Assembly (NCBI GenBank): GCA_934045905.1
Contig: OW203767.1
Location: forward strand, 26,978,785 to 27,042,784
DNA length: 64,000 bases
DNA from: Leuctra nigra
Lineage: Eukaryota; Arthropoda; Insecta; Plecoptera; Leuctridae
Reading direction: 5' to 3'
Made by a program: the position numbers and the translations under genes. The notes under the pieces are model-generated. The model was given only the letters and a program-made list of their open reading frames with translations. It had not been told where the DNA came from and made no database searches. Every line of letters starts with the position of its first letter. Positions within the stretch are counted from its first letter, which is position 1. Shown piece by piece: positions 1-10,400 of this stretch.

Positions 1-81
1 TTTGCTTCTATAAAGGAATATTTATATATTAATTATAAATAAACTTATAAATATATATTTATGTAGGTAGGTATATTATAC

Positions 82-303
82 GTAGGTACACTCGACAATT
101 CATAAAACGGTATTTGAAAGAAATGGATTGTCTGAAGAAATGTGATGGCATCATCTGATGAAGTCTATACTTACTCGTCATCTACCTCTAGTAGGTGAGC
201 TCTGATTTCATTGATAAAAACAAGGATTGATTGTCAATGAACCTGACCAGCAGCCAATCTGTTTCGTTCAAATACCGTTTTATGAATTGTCGAGTGTACC
301 TAC
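82..303. mobile_element. MITE with perfect 37-bp terminal inverted repeats
   Basis: The 37 bases at 82-118 are the exact reverse complement of 267-303. The ends read GTAGGTACACTCGAC. The interior carries words (the TTGACAATCAATCC type, AGCTCACCT, GATGGCATCAT) shared with elements at 2829-3043, 25888-26443 and 29087-29296, so all four form one family whose core end is TACACTC. It has no coding capacity. The perfect arms suggest this is the youngest copy. Confidence 0.85.
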
Positions 304-472
304 CTAGACCTAGGTACCTTCAAGACATTGAACTCACTGACAGACAATGCTGCAAACCTCTGTCAGACCTGTCAGACCATGACCACTCCCCGTCACTATT
401 TTTACACAATCTACAAAAATATTTTGATCTATTTACTAATACCTACTATTAATTTATACTTCTAAAGGTAGG

Positions 473-637
473 TTTACAGCTTGATGTTCGATGTTCGACG
501 CTCGACGCTCAAAGCTAGCGCTGAAAGATGAACATGGTTTATCTTTGACCTTGAACCACAGCGCTCGGCGTTGGCCAATCAGAAGGCTCAACGGCGAGCG
601 CTGAGCGCCGAACGTCGAACGAACACCGAGCTGTAAA
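473..637. mobile_element. MITE-like inverted-repeat element
   Basis: The left end TTTACAGCTTGATGTTCG pairs imperfectly with the right end around CGAACACCGAGCTGTAAA. The arms are built from degenerate GTTCGACGCTC-type words and surround about 80 bases. There is no reading frame of note. The family is not recognised. Confidence 0.55.
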
Positions 638-756
638 TGTACCATTATACATTTTTGTTCGAAATAACATGAATGATCCATCACGAATTAATCATTTCAA
701 GTTTTGGCGACGTCTTTAACGGATTGTCGAAGAATATGCTTGCGGGAATTAAATGT

Positions 757-1523
757 TTAAGGTGGCTGGATCGTTCGATTTTCTGAAGTATTGGAGAGCT
801 TTCCCTAATTTATTAAGTGTAAAAAAATCACGTTTATAAATTCTTTTAGCACATAATTTACTTTTATATTATACTGGGTAGTTGAAATAGACAACATTTA
901 AATGGTATTTATACGTTATCTTATTATTTAGAGCAGTATTACTGCCCCAAAGAAGTTAGTTTTGAATCGGATATTGAAGATTTTTCTATAATTTTAACAA
1001 TACGGTACAATATGGCAACATCGTACTTTGGAAATTTGAATTTGTGCGGAATCGTGATGGCTGAGCTTGCTGAGCTTACACCTAGAGTTTACTTTCATGA
1101 AAAGTCAAGGTATCTTTAGTAGGCATTTAGTGCCTTCTAACTACCTTGAGCACTCCCCCATGTTGCCAAAAGTATTTTGACTTGATTCGCAATTTGAATT
1201 GAATCGCCTACAACTTTTTATTTAGCACACGATGATATTGGTTTATATTTTTTTAATGAAAGTAAATAGATCAAAGATTCTTTCTTATATAGGTTTTTTG
1301 AAAATCTATCGGGCCAATTAAATAAAATCTTCAGTTGTAGCAAATTTTTTAAACCTGCCATAAGATAACATGGGGAAAATACTTATTTCTTATTCGCCTA
1401 TCTCGAAAACTAGACACGGGAAGTATTTTATTTTTTGAAGTGTTGTTTAGGGAATACCAATGAGTGAGTACAGCAAAATTGAACACTATCTGAAAAAATG
1501 GTCGATCGACCCAGCCACCTTAA
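757..1523. mobile_element. TTAA-flanked element (piggyBac-like termini)
   Basis: The element starts TTAAGGTGGCTGG and ends CCAGCCACCTTAA, a 13-bp terminal inverted repeat that includes TTAA, the target site duplicated by piggyBac-superfamily transposons. The 767-bp body has no long frame, so it is non-autonomous. Copies with the same TTAAGGTG end lie at 22151-22687 and 23827-24366, and a right end near 15602. Internal text around an 'AAACTAGACAC' word is shared with 15460-15500. Confidence 0.6.
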
Positions 1524-1991
1524 TTCAATGGCCATGGATGCATTCATTCATGCTACATATTTTGCATACCTATAATATATTTTCCTCCTCTATGATCAAT
1601 GTATCCACCATAGACAAATAAAAATATAATATGCTTAAATATACAGATTTAAATATTTCAAATTTTATTTATTTATTATTATATTTATATTTATTTATTT
1701 ATTTATTTATTTAAAATAATAGCAAGGTTCCTCTTAAACTTTGTATTTTTCCCGTTTTTCATTAAAATCATGAAAACAATTATAAATCAACATTAATATG
1801 ACAATATTTGGGGTCAGGTGTTAGATTAATACATCAACAATGCAATTAAAAATAAATGGGCACTCTAAATACCTTCCAAGTGTACACTCGCATTACAAAA
1901 TGACAGGTTAAAACTACCGGCGGGTTAAAAATCAAGAACTTAAAATCAGGAAAAAGAGAAAAATTAAAAAAATATATAATTCTGTGTGCAG

Positions 1992-2312
1992 TTGCATCTG
2001 GCTTGATAGTCAGCATCAGCCCGCCTGCCGTGACGGTCTTTCCCAACGCTAAAGTCGAGATCCTGTGCACGAGCAACGCCCCCCTGACGTACTGCCGCTT
2101 CACCATCCCGGGCATCCCCAATGCCATCAACCTGAGTCCCAAGACGCAGTACAACAGAGAGTACAACTACTTCGGGACGGGCCTGGAGAATATGCATTGT
2201 GGAGTGACCTTGACATCGGCAGCAGAGAAACACAACGGGAACATCACGTGTGAAGTTGGGAAGGAGACTGATTCGTCAGTGTCATCAGCGACCATGCAGT
2301 TGACGGTTGCAC
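1992..2312 (+). CDS. Fas3: Fas3-like exon: first Ig domain
   Basis: The exon follows the acceptor TGTGTGCAG and precedes the donor GTACGT, phase 1 at both ends, typical of a one-domain Ig exon. It encodes about 107 residues: strand B cysteine in EILCTS, a second cysteine in TYCRF, a third in HCGVTL, and the strand F cysteine in NITCEVG. The two extra cysteines are in the positions I recall for the fasciclin-3 V-like domain. NIT is an N-glycosylation sequon. GC content is clearly higher than in the flanking introns. Confidence 0.85.
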
Positions 2313-5300
2313 GTACGTAATCTTGATTGAAGTCACCGGTATGAGTTTGCTTTTCTTTCCTAGTCCTTCGATGAGGCGAAACTTTAAAAATTCCCTAAAT
2401 TCAACATATGTTTTGTTCTATTTGAAAATCTTGTTTTGAATACGAAACATAGGATTTGTTTACTTATTTGACAAAATTGGTCTTCCGGGGTGGGATTACA
2501 TAAAATGATAACTTCCTTATCACGGTGACAAGCTTCTCACTCAATGCTATTCACGGCCTTCTTGGGACTTGTCACCGTGACAAGGAAGTTATCATTTTAT
2601 GTGATCGCACCCCAGGATAATGTAAAAGTCAAGAGTGTTCGATACCGAACGAAATCAACTTAAACAAATCATAGCTTTTACTCTATACAGAAACTGTGTT
2701 AAAAAGCAATCAATTCATCATACTTATATTTTGTCCTATAAATTTGAAGTTTGAAATTTTGCATAAGAAGTGTCTTGTTAAAAATCGACCAACTTACTGG
2801 AATTCCAAACCACATAAAATCGATCTAGGTACACTCCCCCAAATAATAAACGGTACTTGGTACAAAACGTATTGGCTGCTGGGCCGGTTCCTTGACAATC
2901 AATCCTTGTTATTATCAATGAAATCAGAGCTCACCTATAAGAGTTAGATAATGCGTTAGCACTGACTTCATGGGATGATGCCATCAAACCTTACAGTCAA
3001 TTCATTTTCTTTCGTGTACCGTTTATTATTTGGGGGAGTGTACATTAATTTTTTAAATTTAAAATTTGGCTCGGATCCGCAGCAGACTGTCTTCCCGCAG
3101 ACCATATTGATTTCAAGTTTTTCCCAAAACCGTTTATGAACAATTTTGGGCAACAAGTTACCTAAATACCGACATTACACTACATCGTACTTTAGACACC
3201 TTCCTCTTGTTAACAAAGGGGCAGCTTACCTCTGAAATTAATCACATACTGCATAGTATACCTCCATATTAATTTACTCTTTCAGGCTCCCCCGATACCC
3301 CTGTCTTGGTCTTCGCTCCCGACAAACCAGCTTACCGCGTCAACGACATGATCACCGCCTCCTGTACGATCTCCAACGGCCGTCCTGCCGCCTCCATCAG
3401 GTGGTCTCTGGGCGACGCCCTGCTGAACAGCGACACCCCTGTTCAGGACATCGTCAGTCACAACGACCTTCACACCGCTGTGGACGTCATCTCCAGGACG
3501 CTGACGTCAGACGACAACGACAAGATACTCAGATGTGAGGGCGATCATGTTGCTTACGGCACAAAGAACAGAAGGGCGGAGAAGCAGATTGTAGTCCAAT
3601 GTAAGTGGTTTTCTTATAAAAATTGCGTGCACGATATAAGGTTTATATTTCTGTATCAGTCTTCTAACATCTCACTGGCTCAAGATTCGTTTAGTAAATT
3701 AAAATAGCTGTTCAAACAAAATACAAGAAATTGAAGAAAAATTGTCAAATAATATTGATAGAGTAAGTACCCCGTGGTAAAAAATTCTGGAGATAATGTT
3801 TCGTATTAGCCTTGAATATTAAATCATTGTATAAAGGTAATAACTTCGTACCAAACGTACCGTTTAAATTATTTACAATGTGAAGAATAGTTCATGTAGG
3901 TGCGATTCTTCTTTCGAAAATACGAACCAACTCTAAATTTAAAATTTGGCACAGGGCTCAAAAATAGAGAATAAAGTGTCTTTCAATCGTTCACGTACAC
4001 CCATCTTATAGTCTCGATGTCTTGCAGATGCTCCGAGAATGATTGGCAAGGAGAATCAGACGGACTTCAAGCCTGGGCAAAAAGGTTCAGTTGCCGTCAA
4101 AGTCCAAGCTAATCCGGAGCCGATGTTCTTGTGGTTCGTCCGAGGCGAAGAAATCCAGAAAGACGATCAGAAATACAAAGCCTCCGTTACTAAGCTGTCG
4201 GTAAGTTGGTATAGTTGCAAGGGACCCAAAGTGTGTCTTTGAAAGAATCATTTGAAGTCAGATTTTCCGGAGCTATTAGCCCGAACCCACATGGAGATTG
4301 TTCATGGGTTGTTCACATTACAGGACTTGGAGTCCCAATGCCGCCCAATCCCAACTTTATTATAATATTATATAAGAGGTGAAGTTTGTTGCATGAGGAT
4401 TCGTAACTCGGGATTTCAAGCGAGCGAGTCGTATGCGCCCTGCGCCCCGCTGGATTAACGTCCTATCCCAAGGACGGTGTAACATCCGTTGAGAGCCTGA
4501 TATCACGTGGAGGGGGTCGTTGCACTAACCACCAACCACCCCAGTCTCCCTGGCCAAATGGCAGCAACCTGGCAAGTCAGAGTTGAACGGTCACGCATCC
4601 AACCGCTCAGCCCATTCGATGTTACTTAACCTCGGTGATCTGACGAGAACCGTGGTATCCAATACATTAGTCGGGGGGTTTACTGACACAGGGAACATTA
4701 TTTATTAAGTGGGTTTTCTACAGCAACTCAAGGCCGTTTCCCACATCCCAGATTCCACCTCCTATCCACACAATCATAATCTTCCAAGCCTCTTGCCTCC
4801 ATGTCCGACCTGACCTGCCGCTTCCACTCCTCTCTAGGTCGTCCTCTTCTTCTTTTACCTGGAGGCGTCCACTTGTTAACCTTTTTCGGCCATCTCTCCT
4901 CTCTCCCATCCTGTGTACATGGCCATACCAAACCAGTCTCCTGTCGTTCAAGCCTCAAGGTATCCGTAACTTTTGTTTCCACCACATTTCCTTCTCCTGA
5001 TTTCTTCATTCCTGATGTGCTCGATCCTGGAGACCCGGCAGCTCCTTCTCAGGTAATCCATTTGTACAGCCTCAAGTCTCTGCCTATCTCTCTGAGTAAC
5101 CTCCCAAGTCTCTGCCCCATACAATAAATTACTCTGAACAATCGTCTCATACAACATTTTTTTTGTCTTTTTCCTTATCCCTTCTGACCAAAGTAGTGAA
5201 TTCAACCTATGAATTGCCTGCCTTGCCTGCACAATCCTGCTGTTTATCTCAGGGAACTTGACTAATTATTTTCCCACCAAAAATTTAGATATCCCATGGA

Positions 5301-8300
5301 AAAGCTGACTCAGGCCGTAAAGACCTGGATTTAGAAATCCCGGGTTCCATTCCCATGGCAGTTTATGCTGATTAAGTCTTTTCAGTGGGTTCACTCGTGA
5401 AGAGAAGCAAATGTTGGGAAGGTTCTTTGCTAATAGACCACCGTTAGACTATCGTTATACCTTTTCTTCGTCGTTATCATCCCCCCATTATCAGTATCAT
5501 CTACGACATCAGCCTAGTTGCAGAAGAGTGCAACATTTTGATATTGATTTGAAATTGATATTTCAGTTAAATATAAGTAGGTAGGTACCGACTATTTGTG
5601 GATACACCAACAAAACTCAAAAGCACTATTTACCGTATTTAACCAACCACGCTGGTTAATATGTCCGATGTTTTGTGTGCAGAAATACGAGTGGAAGGCG
5701 AGCTTGTCGGTGCTGAACGTGTCCGTGGACGACCTCGGCAATCACTACAACTTGACGGCGAGTAATGACGAGGGCAGAATCTCTTACCCGGTTGAAGTCA
5801 AGTCTTATGCTACTCCCACTCCCACAGGATCAACAGGTAAATACCTGTGGTTTATGCCTCGAGGAAATTGTTTTTATTGCATTATTTGTTTAAAAGTGTA
5901 ATTGTTTTTTTTTATGTAAATTTGTAAAGTTTTGTCCCGAGGAAGATTTTAATATAAAAATCGAAACTGTAGACAAATTAAGAAATAATTTTACAAAAAC
6001 ATTACGAAATTTCCCAATACTTTCAATTGCTTTAATAATGAAAGTCATGCATCTTTAAAAACATGTTTAGGTAGGTAAATACTAAATACTACTTGACCAT
6101 TGTAACTAACTTCATGACATAGCATAATAATGATCTCATTTATATTCATTCTTTTCTGTCCAATTACATAGGTAATGAACTAAACTAAACTAAACTGTGG
6201 GTTGTGGGCCAACCCACAACATTTCATGTTGTGGGTTGGCCAAGTATGTTGCATCCAGAATTATTGTATTCTTTCTTACTCTTCACTCCTCTTTTTGCTT
6301 TCGATTTTACCGCATGTTGCAGGCACTTTTTGGGATACGATTGGAGGCAAAATGAGTCGACGAAATGATTTGAAACTTTAATCGTGATTAGATAAAAGAC
6401 AAACTTAGGGTTATCACATTGGTACATTTTTAATTTTTTGCTTCGGGAATTAGTAATAATAGTTGATTTTTGGTGAAAATGGTCCATTTTTCTGTCTTGC
6501 TGGGTGATGGTATGAAATTTAATTTAAAAAATGTGCCAAATTGATAATCCTAAGTTTATCTTTTATCTTGTTACTGCCGCTATACAGGTCACAATTTTTC
6601 TTCAATCGAGCTGAAATTTTGCGTACATGTTCAGACCATCTCTGGGCGTTGCAGACCCTAATTTTTGTTAAATCCGTTGATTGATTCAAAATTTAAAAAA
6701 AAAATCTTCCGATTGGTTGGTCCGATCAATTTGAAATTTTGCTGAGTCATTGCGACCTACATTGTCTCAAATTCTACAAAGTTTCAGCCAAATCCTCCAA
6801 TTGGTTTACGTTGAAATAATATCTTCTGATTGGTCGAAAATAAAAATGTTCCAATTAGGTTCAAATTTTACATGGTGATCAAGACCAACATTATCTAAAC
6901 TTTATCTAAACTTTTACACATTTTAAGCCCAATCAGTCAAGAATTTATTGTCATTTAAATAGAGTTTAGTATGGGGTCAAATGATAATTCTGGAAAAAGT
7001 ACATAGGTAAGGTAAAGTCATGATACATTGGATCTGTTATAAGCCAGAGTGTTTATATGGAGATTGGAAAGTTGCAAAGGAAAATTTATTGTGTCGTAGT
7101 TTGGCTGGGAATGGTGCACATTTTGGTGCTCGCTCATCAACGCGTTACACTGAGCGTTTCCCTAGTAGGTAGCATAGTAAGCATATAGAAAGCTCTGATG
7201 TGTAGAGCATGGATTGAAAGAAGTTAATCTGTCCCGGTTTGTAAATGAGTCTTCACATCTGTCAGAATAATTCAGAGACAGAAAATACTTGCAAAATGTG
7301 TTCTCTTTTATTGTTTTATAATATTCAAGGGTTCTCTGTTAAATACCCGCCATTTCTTGTTTTTTACTCACTTCAAATGCACTTACATCTTTTATTTAAA
7401 GCCACATCAAATTTCAATTCATATTGTTAAAGCGTCTCATCTGCAAACTATCGAAAACTTTAATTCTGTTTTCAATTTCCAGACAATGACACACTGGGAA
7501 GGGACATCGGAATAGGTATCGGCGTTACGCTAATCATTGTGATACTAATGGCTTTGGGATGCTACAGATACCGTGACAAAGTATCAGGTAAGAGTGTGTC
7601 CCTTGAAAGAATGTCGGCCAACACATCTTCATCATCACGAGTTCTATAAGATGAATCTTGTTACAGAGACCTGGCAGAATGTCGCTGGCAAGCAGAAGTA
7701 TTCACCACCAGCACCTGACGTACCCACAAACGCATCAGGTATGTATGACGCAAAACAAATGCCATGGTCATAAGCGCCGCCAGGTACTTTGCAAGTGGGA
7801 GGTGCTCAAAATAAATTCAGACCATGTTTTAAAAATTGCCATTACAGAAATGAGGAAGGAGAGCTTATACCGTATGAGATCCATTCGGTTCTAAAGAGGG
7901 TCAGACAGCATGTGCTTCGGGGGCATTGAGAGTTCTTATGATTCAAAAACGAATTTAGGCTAAAAAATTGCAAAATTTTTGGTTAAAATGTGTCTGGAAG
8001 AAACCTGTAAAATAATTGTCTGCAAAGTAAACTACTATAATTTCTTGGATTGAACTGCTGATTCTTATGAGCTGGATACTCGATTAAATTTTGAAGACAT
8101 TTTATAGAAGGCAAATCTGCTCAATTATTTTTAAAATTCTGGGTTCCTGGGGGTGGAATCTCCACCACTCTGTCGCCGCCGAAGTCCACGGTGACAGTTT
8201 ATTCCCTCAAGATAAAAAGTGAACAACGTTCTGCGAATACCGACCTATTGCATGTTTTTAGTTACCCTACTGCATGTTTGTTTATTTATTCTGCTGTCTT

Positions 8301-10400
8301 GAAAATGAAATATTGAAACTGTGGCTGGTAAAAAGAAATCCATATACATAGTTTCCTTTCATTGCTTAAACACAATATGTTTTTCACCCCTTGTAGATGT
8401 GGGCTTGTTTAACAGAAAGGCGTGCAGAATTACTGCGTTTGCGCATTGTTTATTTGAAGATGTTCTTATGAGTTGCTGTCAATCACATATACAATAATTC
8501 ATATTTAAGAAATATGCAACTAAAATGCAACGTTTGCATGTAAATCTCGCATGCTAGAGAAATATTATTTCTATCATCAAGAATCCCAATAAACATAAAA
8601 ATAGTTACATCATTTCTAGCGAAGCATGTTATTGGCTTTTTCGTGGAGGAAAAGCATCATCGTTGATTTAATTTTAATGGCAATTAAAATGGCAACTGTA
8701 ATGGCAATTATGTGAATATGGGATTTGTTCATTTTATTGAGCGAGCGAAGCGAGCGTCTCCATTGGTTCTTTTGGCACGGACCTCTGTTTTTTTTTGTTT
8801 TTTTTGTTTGTCTGTTGTCTGCTTGTATACAGGTCACACCGTTTATTCGATCGAGCTGAAATTTTGCACACATGTCCATACCAAATATGAGATTTGCAGA
8901 CCCTAATTTTTTTGATATCCCATGATTAGTTCATTTTTTAAAAAATGTATCTTTCGATTGGTTGGTCCAATCATTTTGAAATTTAGCAAAGTCATTGCTA
9001 CCAACATTGTACCCAATCATAATAAATTTCAGCCAAATCCTCCCATTGGTTCAAATTTGAAACCATTTTTCCGGTGATTTTTGTAATTTAAACTAGAACC
9101 GATTGACCGACCAACTTAAAATTTCGCATAGTCATTGGTGCCAACATTTTAGGTATTTTTGCCAATTTTCAGTCTAATCTGTTATTTTCCAAAGTTTTAG
9201 TCATTTTAGGGACATTTTATTCCATAATCTTGAAATATTTACTAGATTTTCATCCCGGCCTTCTTTAAGCTTTGCTCCAAGGCCTGTAGAGCAGCCAAGC
9301 GGTCCACAATTTACAGTAAAACTAGCGCATATCAAATCGGATGCAGTAAGAAGGCCGAATCCTCCAATTGGTTTAAGTAAAAATAATATCTTCTGATTGG
9401 TCGACAATCAAAATGTTCCGATTAAGTTCAAATTTTGCATGGTGATCAAGACCAACATAATTTAAATTTTTTTACACATGTTAAGCCCAATCAGTCAAGT
9501 AATAATTGTCATTTTACGAGTCATTTTATGGGTTGTCAAAAGCTGGAAAAAGTATGTAGGAAAGTCACGACACAATGGATCTGATATTCATCCAGAGCGT
9601 TTATATGGAGAATGGAAATTTGAAGAGAAAATCGTCTGGTGCCGTGTCGTTTATCGTTACTGGGGATGTTGCATGTTCTGTGCTCGCTCATCAACGCGTT
9701 ACTCAGAGCATTTTCCTAGTGTAAACCTTTGTTCTAAGACATCAATGTTTCTTGTGACCATGTGGACATCTTGCAGGATCCCAAGCAAAGTATTCCGATG
9801 AATATAATCGAACGCAATACATTAAAATGTATCCATTATCCATTAAAAAATCTGTAAATTATTCCTCTAAAAGCGAGTAAAATTTTACGGAGGATGAAAT
9901 ATTTTCGTATTCATTGGACTTCTTCATGATTATAAGAAAGATTCAAGAGTGGCATAATGCATGTTAATTATTTGCATTCGAAACACCTCATGAAAATTAC
10001 GCTTTTACGAATAATCAAATTTATTTATTAATTTGAATAACGTCAGTTCATAACACAATTTATTTTGTAGGAACAACATCAAAAAGAAAGGTATGTTAAA
10101 AAAGTACTAGTATGTAATTACGAGGGCTGTACCGAAAGTAATGCAATTTTGGGCATAACTTTGCTATTAATTCCCTACAATTTTGTCGCTTAAACAAAAA
10201 GTCTCCAACGAAATGGTCACAATCTCATGTCGGAATTCGTCACTGGCGATCCTCCCCTCAACGTTTCACATACGACGAGTGATGAAGCAGTTGTCAACAT
10301 TCTCCTTCCAGATGCAGTAGTATATTACGACGACACCAATGCGTACGACGAAGTGGACATCAAGGCGAGCGTACAGAAATATAAGAACCATCACAAGTGA
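1992..10400 (+). CDS. Fas3: Fasciclin-3-like Ig cell-adhesion protein (5' end outside window)
   Basis: The product is a predicted type I membrane adhesion protein. Fasciclin-3 mediates homophilic adhesion at epithelial junctions and in axon targeting in insects. I read nine exons: 1992-2312, 3286-3600, 4028-4200, 5683-5836, 7483-7587, 7667-7738, 9777-9828, 10071-10090 and 10312-10400. All have AG/GT borders and phases agree across every junction (1-1, 1-1, 1-0, 0-1, 1-1, 1-1, 1-2, 2-1, 1-stop). The order is Ig1, Ig2, Ig3, membrane helix, short tyrosine-rich tail. The assignment rests on Ig1 motifs (TYCRFTIPG, NLSP, YFGTGLE, CGVTL) and an Ig3 without cysteines, both as I remember from Drosophila Fas3. 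The start codon and signal peptide lie left of the window. The introns hold LINE, MITE and Helentron-like insertions. The domain order is solid, the name fairly so, and the last three exons are the least certain. Confidence 0.75.
2487..2613. mobile_element. Hairpin MITE in intron
   Basis: Arms 2487-2532 and 2568-2613 are near-complementary over about 46 bases (GGGGTG...CACGGTGACAAG against CTTGTCACCGTG...CACCCC) around a 35-base loop. It is a short foldback insertion between the Ig1 and Ig2 exons. No gene content. Confidence 0.75.
2829..3043. mobile_element. MITE of the TACACTC family
   Basis: The end GTACACTCCCCCAAAT is matched in inverse at the right, and the repeat continues through AATAATAAACGGTAC (28-bp arms). 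The 215-bp element shares its interior with the copies at 82-303 and 29087-29296. It lies in the Ig1-Ig2 intron. Confidence 0.8.
3286..3600 (+). CDS. Fas3: Fas3-like exon: second Ig domain
   Basis: The acceptor is TTACTCTTTCAG and the donor GTAAGT, phase 1-1, 105 residues. Strand B reads ITASCTISNGRPAASIRW and strand F reads ILRCEGDHV, giving the canonical cysteine pair and core tryptophan of a C2-type Ig domain. The GRPAASI.W pattern is typical of CD80/nectin-like second domains and of fasciclin-3 Ig2. Confidence 0.85.
4028..4200 (+). CDS. Fas3: Fas3-like exon: first half of third Ig domain
   Basis: Acceptor CTTGCAG, donor GTAAGT, phase 1 in and phase 0 out. The strand B/C segment reads VAVKVQANPEPMFLWFVRG. 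The position that normally holds the strand B cysteine is valine, while the ANPEP and W remain. The domain is completed by the exon at 5683. Confidence 0.8.
4718..5270 (-). pseudogene. 3' remnant of a non-LTR retrotransposon reverse transcriptase
   Basis: On the minus strand two overlapping frames encode the tail of a LINE-type endonuclease/reverse transcriptase protein. First comes a segment with LLYGAETWEVTQRD and LRRSCRVSRIEHIRNEEI. After a frameshift near 4960 comes GRPREEWKRQVRSDM with a WYGHVHRM-like stretch preserved in a third frame. These are hallmark C-terminal motifs of RTE/Jockey-like elements as copied in many invertebrate genomes. It is 5'-truncated and frame-broken, so it is dead. 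It sits in the intron that splits the third Ig domain. Confidence 0.75.
5683..5836 (+). CDS. Fas3: Fas3-like exon: second half of third Ig domain and stalk
   Basis: Acceptor TTTTGTGTGCAG, donor GTAAAT, phase 0 in and 1 out. It encodes the E-F-G strands: LSVLNVSVDDLGNHYNLTASNDEG. The usual Y.C.A.N pattern appears as YNLTASN with leucine in the cysteine position, so this Ig domain has no disulphide. NVS and NLT are sequons. A Thr/Pro/Ser-rich stalk (TPTPTGST) follows before the membrane. Confidence 0.8.
6207..6241. repeat. Perfect 14-16 bp stem hairpin
   Basis: GGCCAACCCACAAC at 6207-6220 is exactly complementary to 6228-6241 across ATTTCAT, part of which can also pair. It follows a short TAAAC repeat. 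It lies at the edge of a truncated TTAA-type element in the intron before the membrane exon; function unknown. Confidence 0.6.
6300..6571. mobile_element. Fragment of TTAA-type element
   Basis: It shares the text found at 22180-22460 and 23870-24130 (cacttttt..gatacgattgga, then TAGATAAAAGACAAACTTA and its inverted partner). Neither terminal TTAAGGTG is present. The right side is cut by the Helentron-like copy that begins near 6572. Confidence 0.55.
6572..7165 (+). mobile_element. Helentron-like repeat, 5'-truncated copy
   Basis: It has the common body (TATACAGGTCACA, then 'gagctgaaattttgc' and 'gattggttggtccgat' words) and the intact 3' end GCTCGCTCATCAACGCG followed by CGTTTCCCTAG and a T. 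The 5' TTGAGCGAGCG tip is missing. It is in the intron before the membrane exon of the Fas3-like gene. Confidence 0.65.
7483..7587 (+). CDS. Fas3: Fas3-like exon: transmembrane helix
   Basis: Acceptor TTCAATTTCCAG, donor GTAAGA, phase 1-1. It encodes the hydrophobic run IGIGIGVTLIIVILMALGCY (about 20 residues) followed by the basic stop-transfer RYRDK. This fixes the orientation: Ig domains outside, C-terminus in the cytoplasm. Confidence 0.85.
7667..7738 (+). CDS. Fas3: Fas3-like exon: juxtamembrane tail
   Basis: A 72-base exon between TCTTGTTACAG and GTATGT, phase 1-1, separated from the previous exon by only 79 bases. It encodes ETWQNVAGKQKYSPPAPDVP, with a tyrosine followed by a proline-rich stretch. 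Supported by splice sites, phase and lack of stops. Confidence 0.7.
8737..9719 (+). mobile_element. Helentron-like repeat, full-length copy
   Basis: The 5' tip is TTGAGCGAGCGAAGCGAGCG preceded by A. The 3' end is GCTCGCTCATCAACGCGTT, then CATTTTCCTAG followed by T. The nine bases TGAGCGAGC at the 5' tip are the inverse complement of GCTCGCTCA near the 3' end (asymmetric terminal inverted repeat). The 983-bp body has no open frame. It lies in an intron of the Fas3-like gene and ends 57 bases before the exon at 9777. Confidence 0.75.
9777..9828 (+). CDS. Fas3: Fas3-like candidate exon: tyrosine-rich tail segment
   Basis: The acceptor GACATCTTGCAG is good. The donor AAAAT|GTATCC is weak and was chosen because it alone gives the phase (2) needed by the microexon at 10071. 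It encodes SQAKYSDEYNRTQYIK. If the donor is not used the frame ends at TAA 9878-9880, giving an alternative C-terminus. Confidence 0.5.
10071..10090 (+). CDS. Fas3: Fas3-like candidate 20-base microexon
   Basis: Acceptor TTATTTTGTAG, donor GTATGT. It adds MNNIKKK with flanking partial codons, phase 2 in and 1 out. Both splice sites are good and the phases join the exons on either side, but an exon this short needs transcript support. Confidence 0.45.
10120..10200. mobile_element. Possible mariner-like terminal fragment
   Basis: The string TACGAGGGCTGTACCGAAAG followed by TAATGCA resembles the ends of mariner-family elements common in arthropods. Only one end is seen and no transposase frame, so this is a weak call. 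Confidence 0.3.
10312..10400 (+). CDS. Fas3: Fas3-like terminal exon
   Basis: Acceptor TCTCCTTCCAG, phase 1, stop TGA at 10398-10400. It encodes AVVYYDDTNAYDEVDIKASV and a basic KYKNHHK end. Acidic residues around the tyrosines (YYDD, YDEV) look like tyrosine-kinase and SH2-type sites, a reasonable inference for an adhesion-receptor tail. The preceding phase-1 exon at 7667 could also splice straight here in frame. Confidence 0.65.

Larger units (their letters stand above)
1..1991. other. Probable intron/upstream region, repeat-filled
   Basis: No coding exon is recognised here. The stretch is AT-rich and holds two MITE-like inverted-repeat elements (82-303, 473-637), a TTAA-flanked element (757-1523) and a short ATTT run near 1689-1714. 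The first recognisable exon starts at 1992 with a phase-1 acceptor, so this is most simply the intron before it, with the signal-peptide exon further left. Confidence 0.6.
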
